Assembly (NCBI GenBank): GCA_937125135.1
Contig: CAKZLD010000038.1
Span: forward strand, 1 to 42,172
Direction of reading: 5' to 3'
Source of the DNA: an uncultured Ignavibacterium sp.
Lineage (GTDB): Bacteria > Bacteroidota > Ignavibacteria > Ignavibacteriales > Ignavibacteriaceae
Length of the DNA: 42,172 nucleotides
The notes beneath the pieces were generated by a model. That model was not told the origin of the DNA. It saw only the letters and a list, made by a program, of their open reading frames with translations, and did not search any database. The stretch's first letter is position 1. Each line of letters opens with the position of its first letter. The position numbers and the translations under genes were made by a program. Of the stretch, positions 15,967 to 24,634 are shown one piece after another.

Positions 15967-17424
15967 ATGCTTGCTGATAGAACACTTGATTTAATAATCG
16001 TGATTGTTTATCTCATTTTAGTTGCAGTTCTTGGAATAATTTCCGGAGGTAAACAGAAGTCAATTAAAGATTATTTTTTAGGAGCTGAAAAAATTCCGTG
16101 GTTCGCAGTCAGCTTCTCTATTATCGCTGCTGAAACAAGCACACTAACATTCATTTCTATCCCCGGATTAGCATATCTGACTAATTTCAATTTTCTTCAA
16201 TTAACTTTTGGATATTTAATCGGAAGAATCGCTGTTGCTTATTTATTGTTGCCTAAATATTATCAGGGAGAAATCTCGACTGTTTATACTTATCTTGAAA
16301 AAAGATTTGGCAAAAAAACAAGAACATTTGCTTCGATAATTTTTCTTCTAACCAGAGTTGCTTCTGATGGAGTAAGATTATTTGCTGCTGCTATTCCTGT
16401 CTATCTTCTCCTGAATATTGAACCTGAATATGCAATTATCATAATTAGTTTAATCGCTCTTATTTACACTTTCACTGGTGGAATGAAAGCGATTATTTAT
16501 GTTGATGCTCTTCAGATGTTTGTTTACTTAGGAGGAGCCGTCTTGGTAATATTTTTTATCAATAATCAATTACAATATTCTCATCAACTTATTGACATTA
16601 CAGGGAAAACATCCATAATAAACTTCGGTTTTGATAAGGGATTATCCGGATTTTTTTCACAGCCATATACTTTGATTGCAGGTTTGATTGGTGGAGCATT
16701 TTTATCTATGGCTTCCCATGGAACTGATCAACTTATTGTACAAAGATTATTAGCATTAAATAATTTAAAGAAAAGTCAGCTTGCTATAATTTCGACTGGA
16801 TTAATTATCATTTTTCAATTTGCTTTGTTTTTAATGATAGGTTTTTTTCTTTATAAATTTTATGGTCCAACAAATATGAAATCCGATGAAGTGCTCCCTT
16901 TATATATAATAAATGAATTGCCAAAAGGATTATCGGGAGTTATTATTGCCGGAATTTTTGCAGCCGCATTATCAACACTAGCTGGCTCAATTAGTTCACT
17001 CTCATCTTCAACTATGATTGACCTTTTCCTTAATAATAAAAACAAAAATGAATTGAATGAAAAATCAAAATTAATTTATTCAAGATTGTTCACAGTTGTA
17101 TGGACTTTAATTCTTATAGGTTCTGCATTCTTTTTTATGAATACAGAAAAAGCAGTGGTTGAACTTGCTTTGAGTATTTCATCATTTACATTTGGCGGAA
17201 TGCTTGGAACATTTTTACTTGGTATATTAAATTCGAAAGCAAATGAAAATACAGCAATAATATCATTCATAATTAGCATAATAACTGTTTCAATTGTGAT
17301 ATTATTAAAGTTAGTTGCTTGGACTTGGTATGTATTTATCGGTGTTGCAGCTGTTCTTATTTTGGGAATGATTCAAACAAAAATCAATGAACTCTGTGAA
17401 TCCAAAAGTCTTAACCGTAAATAA
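15967..17424 (+). CDS. Sodium:solute symporter (SSS/SLC5 family), first of a pair
   Basis: This 485-residue protein has about thirteen predicted membrane helices and belongs to the solute:sodium symporter family, which drives uptake of sugars, amino acids, organic acids or vitamins with the sodium gradient. Family signs are the N-terminal DYFLGAEKIPWFAVSFSIIA region (34-53), the ALSTLAGSISSLSSS stretch of the sodium-site helix (about 335-350), and the length. The substrate cannot be assigned. A second, different symporter starts 15 bases after its stop, so the two are likely co-transcribed. No convincing ribosome-binding site or TAnnTTTG element precedes the ATG; the gap upstream holds the terminator of the previous gene and a GTG-rich short repeat (15901-15925). 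Confidence 0.88.
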   Translation: MLADRTLDLIIVIVYLILVAVLGIISGGKQKSIKDYFLGAEKIPWFAVSFSIIAAETSTLTFISIPGLAYLTNFNFLQLTFGYLIGRIAVAYLLLPKYYQGEISTVYTYLEKRFGKKTRTFASIIFLLTRVASDGVRLFAAAIPVYLLLNIEPEYAIIIISLIALIYTFTGGMKAIIYVDALQMFVYLGGAVLVIFFINNQLQYSHQLIDITGKTSIINFGFDKGLSGFFSQPYTLIAGLIGGAFLSMASHGTDQLIVQRLLALNNLKKSQLAIISTGLIIIFQFALFLMIGFFLYKFYGPTNMKSDEVLPLYIINELPKGLSGVIIAGIFAAALSTLAGSISSLSSSTMIDLFLNNKNKNELNEKSKLIYSRLFTVVWTLILIGSAFFFMNTEKAVVELALSISSFTFGGMLGTFLLGILNSKANENTAIISFIISIITVSIVILLKLVAWTWYVFIGVAAVLILGMIQTKINELCESKSLNRK

Positions 17425-17439
17425 ATTTTAGATATTATT

Positions 17440-19182
17440 ATGGAAATACTTGATTACATCATTGTTTTAGTTTACTTCATAATATCCTTTTCAATTGCAT
17501 TTTATTATTATAAACGTGCTGGTAAAGACACGAATGAATTTTTTCTTTCTGGCAGAAACCTTCCATGGTATTTAGCTGGATTATCTATGGTTGCAACAAC
17601 TTTTGCTGCTGATACTCCATTGGCAGTTACAGAACTTGTCGCAAGAAATGGAATTGCTGGTAACTGGCTTTGGTGGAATTTTGCTTTTGGAGGAATGCTT
17701 ACGGTTTTTTTCTTTTCAAGATTATGGAGACGAGCTGGATTAGTTACCGAAGCAGAATTTGCTGAAATGCGTTATTCTGGGAAACCAGCTAGATTTCTGC
17801 GTGGCTTTCGTGCTGTTTATCTCGGTTTAATTATGAATATCATTATCATCGGCTGGGTTAATAAAGCAATGATTTCCATTCTGACAGGTTTCTTTGGAAT
17901 TGATGAGTCAGTAGTGTTCATCTATGTTTTTGCAGTGATGGCAATCGTAGCAATTTACTCTGCGTTGTCTGGACTTTGGGGTGTTGTTATCACTGATGCA
18001 TTTCAATTTTTTATGGCGATGACTGGTTGTATCATATTAGCAATAATAGTTGTAAACTCTCCTGAAATCGGCGGAATAGGTGAACTTCAAAATAAACTTC
18101 CACAAACTGTTTTCAACTTCTTCCCTTCAATTTCTAATTCAGCTGATGTTTCAGGAGCTCTCGTTTTATCGCTTTCATCTTTTTTAGCATATGTTGGAAT
18201 TATTTGGTGGGCTAGTTGGTATCCTGGAGCTGAACCTGGTGGTGGCGGTTATGTAGTGCAAAGAATGTTATCATCCAAAAATGAAAAACACTCTTTGTTC
18301 GCTACTTTATTTTTTCAAGTTGCTCACTATGCTTTGCGTCCATGGCCTTGGATAATAGTTGGACTTTGCACTTTAGTTTTATATCCGGAGTTATCTGAAA
18401 ATCAAAAAGGTCTCGGTTATATTTATGCTATGAAAGATTTTCTGCCAACAGGTTTGAAAGGATTACTGATAGCAGCTTTTTTCGCAGCTTATATGAGCAC
18501 AATTGCTACTCAATTGAATTGGGGAACTTCCTATTTAATAAATGACTTTTACAGACGATTCTTATTCAATAATAAAAATGAAAAACATTATGTATTGATT
18601 TCGAGATTAGTAACTCTGTTACTTATGTACTTTTCTGTTTTAATTACTCTGTTTATTAATAGAATTTCAGGTGCTTGGGAATTTATTCTTGAGTGTGGTG
18701 CTGGATTAGGATTAGTTTTAATAATGAGATGGTTCTGGTGGAGAATAAATGCGTGGAGTGAAATCTCTGCTATGATTACTCCTTTTATTCTTCTTCCAAT
18801 ACTCAAATCTTACAGAATTGAATTTCCGACAACTCTGTTCATCATTGTTCCGTTGACTACATTTGTTTGGATAATAATTACGTTCTTAACTAAACCAACT
18901 GATGAAAAAATATTGATTAGTTTTTATAAAAAAGTTTATCCCGGCGGAAGATTATGGAGAAAAATCTCGGATAAAATTCCTGATGTCAAAACAAATCAGA
19001 ATTTTGGAAGTATGTTAATTAACTGGTTATCTGGAGTGGTTTTGGTTTATTCTTCTTTATTCTTTATAGGTAAAATTATTCTCGGATTATATTATGATTC
19101 TTTAATCTATTTGGTTTTAATAATATTCTCAATTATTGTAATTGTGAAAAACTTATCAAAGGATGATATCAAGTACGAATGA
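17440..19182 (+). CDS. Sodium:solute symporter (SSS/SLC5 family), second of a pair
   Basis: This is a 580-residue polytopic inner-membrane protein, distinct from its neighbour. The N-terminus reads FFLSGRNLPWYLAGLSMVAT (34-53), the usual SSS start after the first helix. A conserved FFAAYMSTIATQLNWGTSYL stretch (near 347-366) covers the sodium-binding helix. The C-terminus has extra helices compared with the 485-residue protein, accounting for the greater length. It resembles the large SSS proteins common in Bacteroidota, whose substrates are mostly unknown. It lies 15 bases behind the first symporter and converges on ftcD, with a shared bidirectional terminator between. Proximity to a histidine-degradation gene does not show the substrate, because the genes are on opposite strands. 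Confidence 0.88.
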   Translation: MEILDYIIVLVYFIISFSIAFYYYKRAGKDTNEFFLSGRNLPWYLAGLSMVATTFAADTPLAVTELVARNGIAGNWLWWNFAFGGMLTVFFFSRLWRRAGLVTEAEFAEMRYSGKPARFLRGFRAVYLGLIMNIIIIGWVNKAMISILTGFFGIDESVVFIYVFAVMAIVAIYSALSGLWGVVITDAFQFFMAMTGCIILAIIVVNSPEIGGIGELQNKLPQTVFNFFPSISNSADVSGALVLSLSSFLAYVGIIWWASWYPGAEPGGGGYVVQRMLSSKNEKHSLFATLFFQVAHYALRPWPWIIVGLCTLVLYPELSENQKGLGYIYAMKDFLPTGLKGLLIAAFFAAYMSTIATQLNWGTSYLINDFYRRFLFNNKNEKHYVLISRLVTLLLMYFSVLITLFINRISGAWEFILECGAGLGLVLIMRWFWWRINAWSEISAMITPFILLPILKSYRIEFPTTLFIIVPLTTFVWIIITFLTKPTDEKILISFYKKVYPGGRLWRKISDKIPDVKTNQNFGSMLINWLSGVVLVYSSLFFIGKIILGLYYDSLIYLVLIIFSIIVIVKNLSKDDIKYE

Positions 19183-19204
19183 AGATAACAGATTAAACTC
19201 AATC

Positions 19205-19263
19205 AAAAAATTTTTAACAATTTGAAAAAGGATCATTCCTTCAAATAAATTAAAAATTTTTTT
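19205..19263. terminator. Bidirectional terminator between symporter pair and ftcD
   Basis: The outer arms AAAAAATTTTTAA (19205-19217) and TTAAAAATTTTTTT (19250-19263) enclose an inner hairpin with AAGGA-TCAT-TCCTT at its top. A- and T-runs on both sides suit termination in both directions between converging genes. The stem is mostly A-T, so strength is uncertain. Confidence 0.6.
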
Positions 19264-21099
19264 TCAACTAATCTTGCTCTCAACAATTTCAAAGACCTGA
19301 TCTAAAACAATCTTAGCTTCTTGCTCTAATTGTTTACATTTTAATTTCATTGCATCATTAAAGTTCGAATCTTTGATGTCTTTAAGATTAATGAGTACAT
19401 TGAAAATTCCTCCTTTCACTCCTGTAAATCCACATTGAGCACCAACACCAACATCAGTAATGGAAGCAGGATTTCCAAATTCTGCAACTGTTTTACAAAG
19501 TTTAATCACTTCCAAACTTAACTCTGCGGTATTTAATGGAACATTAACAGCTTTCTTTAAACCTTCCTGCATTGCATTTTCTCTCAACAATTTTTCTTCA
19601 GCAGTTTTATTAGGTAGTCTTTTAGCTGACATAAAATCATTAAATGCATTAGTATCATCATCAACTGCTTTTAATAGAGAGTCTTTTAGAGTTTGTGCTT
19701 TCTCAGCAGCATCTGATAGTATTTCATCTTGCTCTTTTGTTGATCCTCTTTTATATGAAGTAAGATTCGATACCATAGAAGCCAAAGCAGCACCCAATGA
19801 ACCAACTAATGCTGCAATTGAACCGCCTCCGGGAGCAGGAGTTTCTCTTGAAACTTCATCAGTAAAGTCGCACACTTTCATCTCAATTAATGAAGTCTCC
19901 AAATTCTTCGGAAGTCCTAAAACTCTTTCTTCAATCTTAAATTCAGAAACATCATTCAATCCTAATGATTGAACTGCAGTGTTGAGAATATCTTTAATCG
20001 GAACCCCGGCTGAACGAGTTTGTTTTCGCAAATAATATTTTCCTGTTTCTAATAAAGCAGGATATGGAACCATACCAACAATTTCACTTCCTGTAACTCT
20101 CAGTCCTCTTTGTTCAGCTAATTCTACAGCCTTATCAAAAACATGATGCATTGATGTGATTTTGTAATCAGTAAGATTGATTGAAATCTGTGCTCTGTCA
20201 TATTTTGGAACCATCCAGCCGATCGCTTTACAATGCTTGAATATACCGGGAACTTTCACTGATTGACCTTCTGGTTTCGAAATATCCATACCGTTCAATT
20301 CAAACAATTCAACTAAATCATATTTATGAACTCGAAGGCAATGCTCGCTCGTTTCTTGAAATGTTTTACCAATGAAATCACAACTACCGCAAGGATAATT
20401 TCCTTTCTGATACTTCAAAATTTCTTCAGATTTAAAGTAAAACTTATCATCTGTTTTCTTTCGTGCTGAGCGTCCTTTTTCTCTTAATTCAAATGCAATA
20501 TCCGTAGCATATTTTTCTTCTCGAGTATTAAGATTAATATTATAAGCAATTAAAAATTCTCTTACACCAATTACAGTTGCACCAGCTCTTGCATTAAATT
20601 CTGACGGACCAAAATCAGGTTTCCATTTTGGGTCTTTAAGTTTTTCAGGCAGAGCTTCATATTCACCTTGACGGATTTTTGCTAAATTTTTTCTTTCCGG
20701 ATTAACAGCACTTTTTTCATATAGATAAACAGGTATTTGTAATTCTTCACCTACTCTCTTTGCAACTCGCTTTGAAAGTTCAATACACTCTTCTTCCGTA
20801 ACTCCTGTAATTGGTACAAATGGAAATACATCTGTTGCTCCCATTCGTGGATGAGTGCCTTTATGTTTTGACATATCAATTAGTTCAGCAGCTTTTTTAA
20901 TTGAAAGGAATGCAGCTTCTTCTACTGCTTGAGGAGTACCGACAAAAGTTACAACAGTTCTGTTCATATCAAAACCCGGATCAACATCTAATAATTTTGT
21001 CCCTTCAACTTTTTCTATTTCATCTGTAATCATTTTAATTATTTCAGTTCTCTGACCTTCTGAAAAATTTGGAACACATTCAATAAGTTTTTCTGACAT
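19264..21099 (-). CDS. ftcD: Bifunctional glutamate formimidoyltransferase/formimidoyl-THF cyclodeaminase
   Basis: This 611-residue cytosolic enzyme combines two steps at the end of histidine degradation: transfer of the formimino group from formiminoglutamate to tetrahydrofolate, and deamination to methenyl-THF. The transferase part has VPNFSEGQ (9-16), KHKGTHPRMGATDVFPFVPI (78-97) with the expected catalytic His83, and FNARAGATVIGVREFLIAYN (168-187). The cyclodeaminase starts about residue 405, with ETPAPGGGSIAALVGSLGAA (419-438) and INLKDIKD (570-577). Between the two transferase subdomains (about 213-285) lies an insertion absent from the 541-residue mammalian enzyme. It holds C237-x2-C240-x12-H253-x4-H258, a C2H2 zinc-finger spacing. 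GAGG precedes the ATG. It is last in the aroC operon, 29 bases after the carboxyltransferase gene. No other histidine-degradation gene is near. Confidence 0.95.
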   Translation of the reverse strand: MSEKLIECVPNFSEGQRTEIIKMITDEIEKVEGTKLLDVDPGFDMNRTVVTFVGTPQAVEEAAFLSIKKAAELIDMSKHKGTHPRMGATDVFPFVPITGVTEEECIELSKRVAKRVGEELQIPVYLYEKSAVNPERKNLAKIRQGEYEALPEKLKDPKWKPDFGPSEFNARAGATVIGVREFLIAYNINLNTREEKYATDIAFELREKGRSARKKTDDKFYFKSEEILKYQKGNYPCGSCDFIGKTFQETSEHCLRVHKYDLVELFELNGMDISKPEGQSVKVPGIFKHCKAIGWMVPKYDRAQISINLTDYKITSMHHVFDKAVELAEQRGLRVTGSEIVGMVPYPALLETGKYYLRKQTRSAGVPIKDILNTAVQSLGLNDVSEFKIEERVLGLPKNLETSLIEMKVCDFTDEVSRETPAPGGGSIAALVGSLGAALASMVSNLTSYKRGSTKEQDEILSDAAEKAQTLKDSLLKAVDDDTNAFNDFMSAKRLPNKTAEEKLLRENAMQEGLKKAVNVPLNTAELSLEVIKLCKTVAEFGNPASITDVGVGAQCGFTGVKGGIFNVLINLKDIKDSNFNDAMKLKCKQLEQEAKIVLDQVFEIVESKIS

Positions 21100-21128
21100 T
21101 TTAGCCTCAATATTTACTTAATGGATTA

Positions 21129-22673
21129 TTATAATGGAATATTACCGTGTTTTTTCTTTGGATTGGTATCAACTTTTTCACTTAATAAATCTAAAGCATT
21201 AATTATTCTTTTTCTTGTCTCTCGTGGATAGATAATATCATCAACAAAACCTCTCTCAGCAGTTACAAAAGGATTTGCAAATTTTTCAATGTATTCCTGA
21301 AGTTTGCTGTTCAATTCATCTTCAGGATTTTCTGCGTTTTCTATTTCTTTTTTGAAAATAATTTCAACAGCACCTTTGGGACCCATAACAGCAATTTCCG
21401 CAGAGGGCCAAGCAAAATTAAAATCACCTCGAATATGTTTTGAATTCATCACATCATAAGCACCACCATAAGCTTTTCTTGTGATGACAGTGATTTTAGG
21501 AACTGTAGCTTCACTAAAAGCATACAATAGTTTTGCTCCATGTCTGATTATTCCGTTCCATTCCTGATCAGTTCCAGGTAAAAATCCCGGAACATCAACA
21601 AAAACAACTAAAGGAATTCCAAAAGCATCACAAAATCTCACAAAACGTGCAGCTTTAACTGAAGCATTTATATCCAATACTCCTGCAAGAACTTCAGGTT
21701 GATTTGCAATTATTCCGACAGATTTTCCTCCAATCCTCCCAAATCCAACGATAATATTTCCTGCATAATTTTTATGGACTTCAAAGAAATCTTTATCATC
21801 TACAACTCTCAAAATTATCTCTTTCATATCATAAGGTTTATTTGAACTATCCGGAATAATGTCATCTAAAGATTGATCATCTGAAACAGTGTTAAAATCA
21901 AAATCTGATTTTGGAGGTCGATCTAAATAATTTAATGGAAGGAATGACAAAAGTTTTCTGACATTTTGCAAGGTTTCAACTTCATTGTCATAAACGAAAT
22001 GTGCAACTCCGGATTTTACTGCGTGAGTATCAGCTCCTCCTAATTCTTCAAAAGTAACATTTTCGTGAGTTACAGTTTTAACAACATTAGGTCCTGTTAC
22101 AAACATATAACTTGTATTTCGAACCATAAAAATAAAATCTGTAATTGCTGGCGAATAAACCGCACCGCCTGCACAAGGACCCATTATCACACTAATCTGA
22201 GGAATAACTCCACTTGCAAGAGTATTAAGTAAAAAAATATCAGCATAACCACCAAGACTGCTAACTCCTTCCTGAATTCTTGCTCCGCCAGAGTCATTCA
22301 ATCCGATAACAGGAATTCCAGCTTTCATTGCGGTTTTCATAATCTTAACAATTTTTTGTGCGTGAGTTTCGGAAAGTGAACCACCAAATACGGTAAAATC
22401 CTGACTGAACAATGCTACCGGTCTTCCGCCAATCCTTGCAAATCCAGTAACAACACCATCTCCGGGAATATTGATTTTATCTATACCAAAATCCTTAGCT
22501 CTGTGCTTGACAAACATATCTGTTTCTTCGAAACTGCCTGAATCAACTAATAACTCAATTCTCTCTCTTGCAGTCAACTTTCCTTTATCGTGCTGAGCTT
22601 TTATTTTATCAAGACCACCGCCAAGTATAGCAAGTTTTTTAATCTGTTCAAGTTTTTCGAATTTGTCTTTCAT
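21129..22673 (-). CDS. Acyl-CoA carboxylase beta subunit / carboxyltransferase (PccB/MmdA-like)
   Basis: The 514 residues cover the complete carboxyltransferase family domain in two crotonase-like halves. Motifs include [20 protein letters not shown] (71-90), [10 protein letters not shown] near residue 128, [18 protein letters not shown] near 162, [16 protein letters not shown] (about 324-339) and [13 protein letters not shown] near 402, with the family's usual C-terminal KKHGNIPL. Such subunits either carboxylate propionyl-CoA together with a biotin carboxylase and a biotin carrier, or act as the alpha subunit of sodium-pumping methylmalonyl-CoA decarboxylase. No partner subunit is encoded in this window, so the two cannot be separated. 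It lies eight bases behind the MBL gene and upstream of ftcD in the aroC operon. The start has no evident ribosome-binding site. Confidence 0.9.
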   Translation of the reverse strand: MKDKFEKLEQIKKLAILGGGLDKIKAQHDKGKLTARERIELLVDSGSFEETDMFVKHRAKDFGIDKINIPGDGVVTGFARIGGRPVALFSQDFTVFGGSLSETHAQKIVKIMKTAMKAGIPVIGLNDSGGARIQEGVSSLGGYADIFLLNTLASGVIPQISVIMGPCAGGAVYSPAITDFIFMVRNTSYMFVTGPNVVKTVTHENVTFEELGGADTHAVKSGVAHFVYDNEVETLQNVRKLLSFLPLNYLDRPPKSDFDFNTVSDDQSLDDIIPDSSNKPYDMKEIILRVVDDKDFFEVHKNYAGNIIVGFGRIGGKSVGIIANQPEVLAGVLDINASVKAARFVRFCDAFGIPLVVFVDVPGFLPGTDQEWNGIIRHGAKLLYAFSEATVPKITVITRKAYGGAYDVMNSKHIRGDFNFAWPSAEIAVMGPKGAVEIIFKKEIENAENPEDELNSKLQEYIEKFANPFVTAERGFVDDIIYPRETRKRIINALDLLSEKVDTNPKKKHGNIPL

Positions 22674-22681
22674 CTTTTGTT

Positions 22682-23332
22682 CTAAATGTTATTAACTAAA
22701 AATGGATTAAGTTTTTTTTCTTCACCAATTGTAGAATATTCTCCGTGACCCGGAAATATGGTTACATCATCAGGAAGAGTTAAAAGTTTTGATTTAATAC
22801 TTTCAATCAATTGAGAGTAATTTCCACCCCATAAATCAGTTCTGCCAATGGATTGATTAAATAAAACATCACCAGTAATACAAACTTTGTTCTGCTCAGA
22901 GTACAAACAAAACTCTCCGGGTGTATGTCCAGGTGTGAAAAGACATCTTATAATTTGATCACCTAATTTCATCACAAAATCTTCTTTTAAATATTCATCT
23001 GGATTTGCGATAGTATCTATTTGTAAGCCAAACATTTCAGCTTGCGATACTGCCATGTTTAATAACGGTAAATCTTCCTTTGGAATCAGATATTTGATTT
23101 TATATCTTTTTAATACTGAATTCACTCCGAGAATATGGTCGATATGACAATGAGTATTGACTAAATACTTCGGTATTAAATTATTTTTCTCAATAAAATC
23201 GAATAACTCTTTCTCTTCATTTGAATCAGAACAACCGGGATCAACAATCATTGCCTCGAGAGTTTCAGTATCCCAAATTAAATATGTGTTTTCCAAAAAT
23301 GGATTGAATACGAATTTCTTTAGACTAAGCAT
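22682..23332 (-). CDS. MBL-fold metallohydrolase (glyoxalase II-like)
   Basis: This cytosolic protein of 216 residues has the metallo-beta-lactamase fold. Metal ligands are visible: THCHIDH (60-66, the HxHxDH motif with H61, H63, D65 and H66), H136 in TPGHTPGE, D155 in ITGDVLF and H196 in [18 protein letters not shown] (158-167) is typical of the YcbL/glyoxalase II-like branch, which hydrolyses thioesters such as S-lactoylglutathione or related conjugates. The true substrate is unknown and bacteria of this group often lack glutathione. The ATG overlaps the end of aroC by eight bases, which implies translational coupling. The pccB-like gene begins eight bases after the stop. Confidence 0.9.
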   Translation of the reverse strand: MLSLKKFVFNPFLENTYLIWDTETLEAMIVDPGCSDSNEEKELFDFIEKNNLIPKYLVNTHCHIDHILGVNSVLKRYKIKYLIPKEDLPLLNMAVSQAEMFGLQIDTIANPDEYLKEDFVMKLGDQIIRCLFTPGHTPGEFCLYSEQNKVCITGDVLFNQSIGRTDLWGGNYSQLIESIKSKLLTLPDDVTIFPGHGEYSTIGEEKKLNPFLVNNI

Positions 23333-24545
23333 TCTTTTTTCTGAAATTTTTTGTTACTCTTTTAATGATGTTCTTTGTGAAATTAAGATAATTACTCTTT
23401 GTTTCCTCTATTGAATCGCCACCAAATTTATCAAGAAAATGTTTTGCAATAACCCAGGCAAGCATTGATTCTGCGATTACAGCACAAGCAGGGACAGCCA
23501 CAAAATCACTTCTTTCTCTTCTTGACTCAACTTCTTTCATACTAGTTAAATCAATTGATTTTAATGGCTTCATCAATGTTGAAATTGGTTTCATCGCACC
23601 CCGAATTATAATTGGCAATCCTGTGCTTATTCCTCCTTCAATCCCACCAGCATAATTTGTTTTGCGATGAAAAAAATTATCTTTAATTATTATTTCATCG
23701 TGAACTTGTGAACCATATTTATCAGATGACTCAAATCCTAATCCTATCTCAACTCCTTTAACTGCGTTAATTGACATTATTGCTTGAGCAATATCAGCAT
23801 CTAATTTTCTATCATAACTCATAAATGAACCGAGCCCGATCGGAATACCTGTTGCAATTACAATGAAAGTTCCACCAAGAGTGTCTCCGTTTTTTTTTGC
23901 TTTTTTTATTTTATTGATGATTTGTCTCTCCTGATTTTCATCAAGTACTCTCACCTGACTTTTATCAGAAGCTGAAATAATTTGTTCGGCATTAAAATTA
24001 GTCGTTAAATCATTTTCAAATAAACGAGCTAAAAAATTTTCTTTCGAATAAATTCCACCAATACTTTCAACGAAACTTCCCACACTGATTCCAAATTCTG
24101 ATAAAAACTTTCTTGCAACAGAACCAGCAGCAACTCTGGCAGCTGTTTCCCTTGCTGATGAGCGTTCAATAGAATTTCTAATATCATCATAATTAAATTT
24201 GATTGTTCCGTTTAAATCAGCGTGACCGGGGCGAGGAATAGAAATTTTCTCTGAAATATTTTTATTCATTTCAATTGACATTACATCGAACCAGTTATTC
24301 CAATCTTTATTTTTTATCAGCATTGAAATTGGACTACCGAGAGTTTTTCCATATCGAACGCCTGACAAAATCTCAACTTCATCAGATTCAATATTCATTC
24401 TTGTACCTCTGCCGTAACCAAATTGTCTTCTTCTGAGTTGTTTATTAATATAATCCGATGATAATTTAAAATTTGATGGGAAACCGTCGACAATAACACA
24501 AAGTGATTTTCCGTGAGATTCGCCAGCTGTAAGAAATCTTATCAT
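23325..24545 (-). CDS. aroC: Chorismate synthase
   Basis: Chorismate synthase makes chorismate from 5-enolpyruvylshikimate 3-phosphate, using reduced FMN, as the last step of the shikimate pathway. With the start at 24545 the protein has 406 residues and begins MIRFLTAGESHGKSL, the family signature. An upstream in-frame extension to 24569 would cross the ribosome-binding site AGGAG and is rejected. Other signatures are RRRQFGYGRGTRM (about 38-50), ERSSARETAARVAAG (about 130-145) and RRERSDFVAVPA (about 345-356). The enzyme is complete. It heads an operon with the MBL, carboxyltransferase and ftcD genes. The unit starts right behind the htrA terminator, and a TATTTTTG element lies at the end of that terminator's T tract. 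Confidence 0.96.
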   Translation of the reverse strand: MIRFLTAGESHGKSLCVIVDGFPSNFKLSSDYINKQLRRRQFGYGRGTRMNIESDEVEILSGVRYGKTLGSPISMLIKNKDWNNWFDVMSIEMNKNISEKISIPRPGHADLNGTIKFNYDDIRNSIERSSARETAARVAAGSVARKFLSEFGISVGSFVESIGGIYSKENFLARLFENDLTTNFNAEQIISASDKSQVRVLDENQERQIINKIKKAKKNGDTLGGTFIVIATGIPIGLGSFMSYDRKLDADIAQAIMSINAVKGVEIGLGFESSDKYGSQVHDEIIIKDNFFHRKTNYAGGIEGGISTGLPIIIRGAMKPISTLMKPLKSIDLTSMKEVESRRERSDFVAVPACAVIAESMLAWVIAKHFLDKFGGDSIEETKSNYLNFTKNIIKRVTKNFRKKNA

Positions 24546-24566
24546 TAATTCTCCTGTTAATGGAAG

Positions 24567-24574
24567 CAAAAATA
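24567..24574 (-). promoter_or_regulatory. Candidate -7 promoter element (TATTTTTG) of the aroC operon
   Basis: Minus-strand TATTTTTG fits TAnnTTTG and overlaps the end of the htrA terminator's T tract, so the -33 region would lie within the terminator hairpin. It would give a leader of about 15 bases, just enough for the AGGAG site. Confidence 0.3.
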
Positions 24575-24605
24575 AAAAAAACGCTCCTGATTTTTACAGG
24601 AGCGT
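24573..24605 (-). terminator. Strong Rho-independent terminator after htrA
   Basis: ACGCTCCTG (24581-24589) and CAGGAGCGT (24597-24605) form a perfect 9-base-pair stem with a seven-base loop. On the minus strand a run of eight T's follows. It ends the PfkB-mtnA-recO-htrA operon just before aroC. On the plus strand only three T's follow, so it works mainly for the minus strand. Confidence 0.92.
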
Positions 24606-24634
24606 TTATTGTTGAAAAGAATCATAATGATAGA

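Noticed and set aside
19460-19972. 170-codon open frame antisense to ftcD
   Set aside because: It lies wholly inside the well-conserved cyclodeaminase region, has no recognisable domain and no ribosome-binding site.
24546-24569. Eight-codon upstream extension of aroC
   Set aside because: The conserved chorismate synthase N-terminus begins at MIRFLTAGESHG, and the AGGAG site would lie inside the extension.
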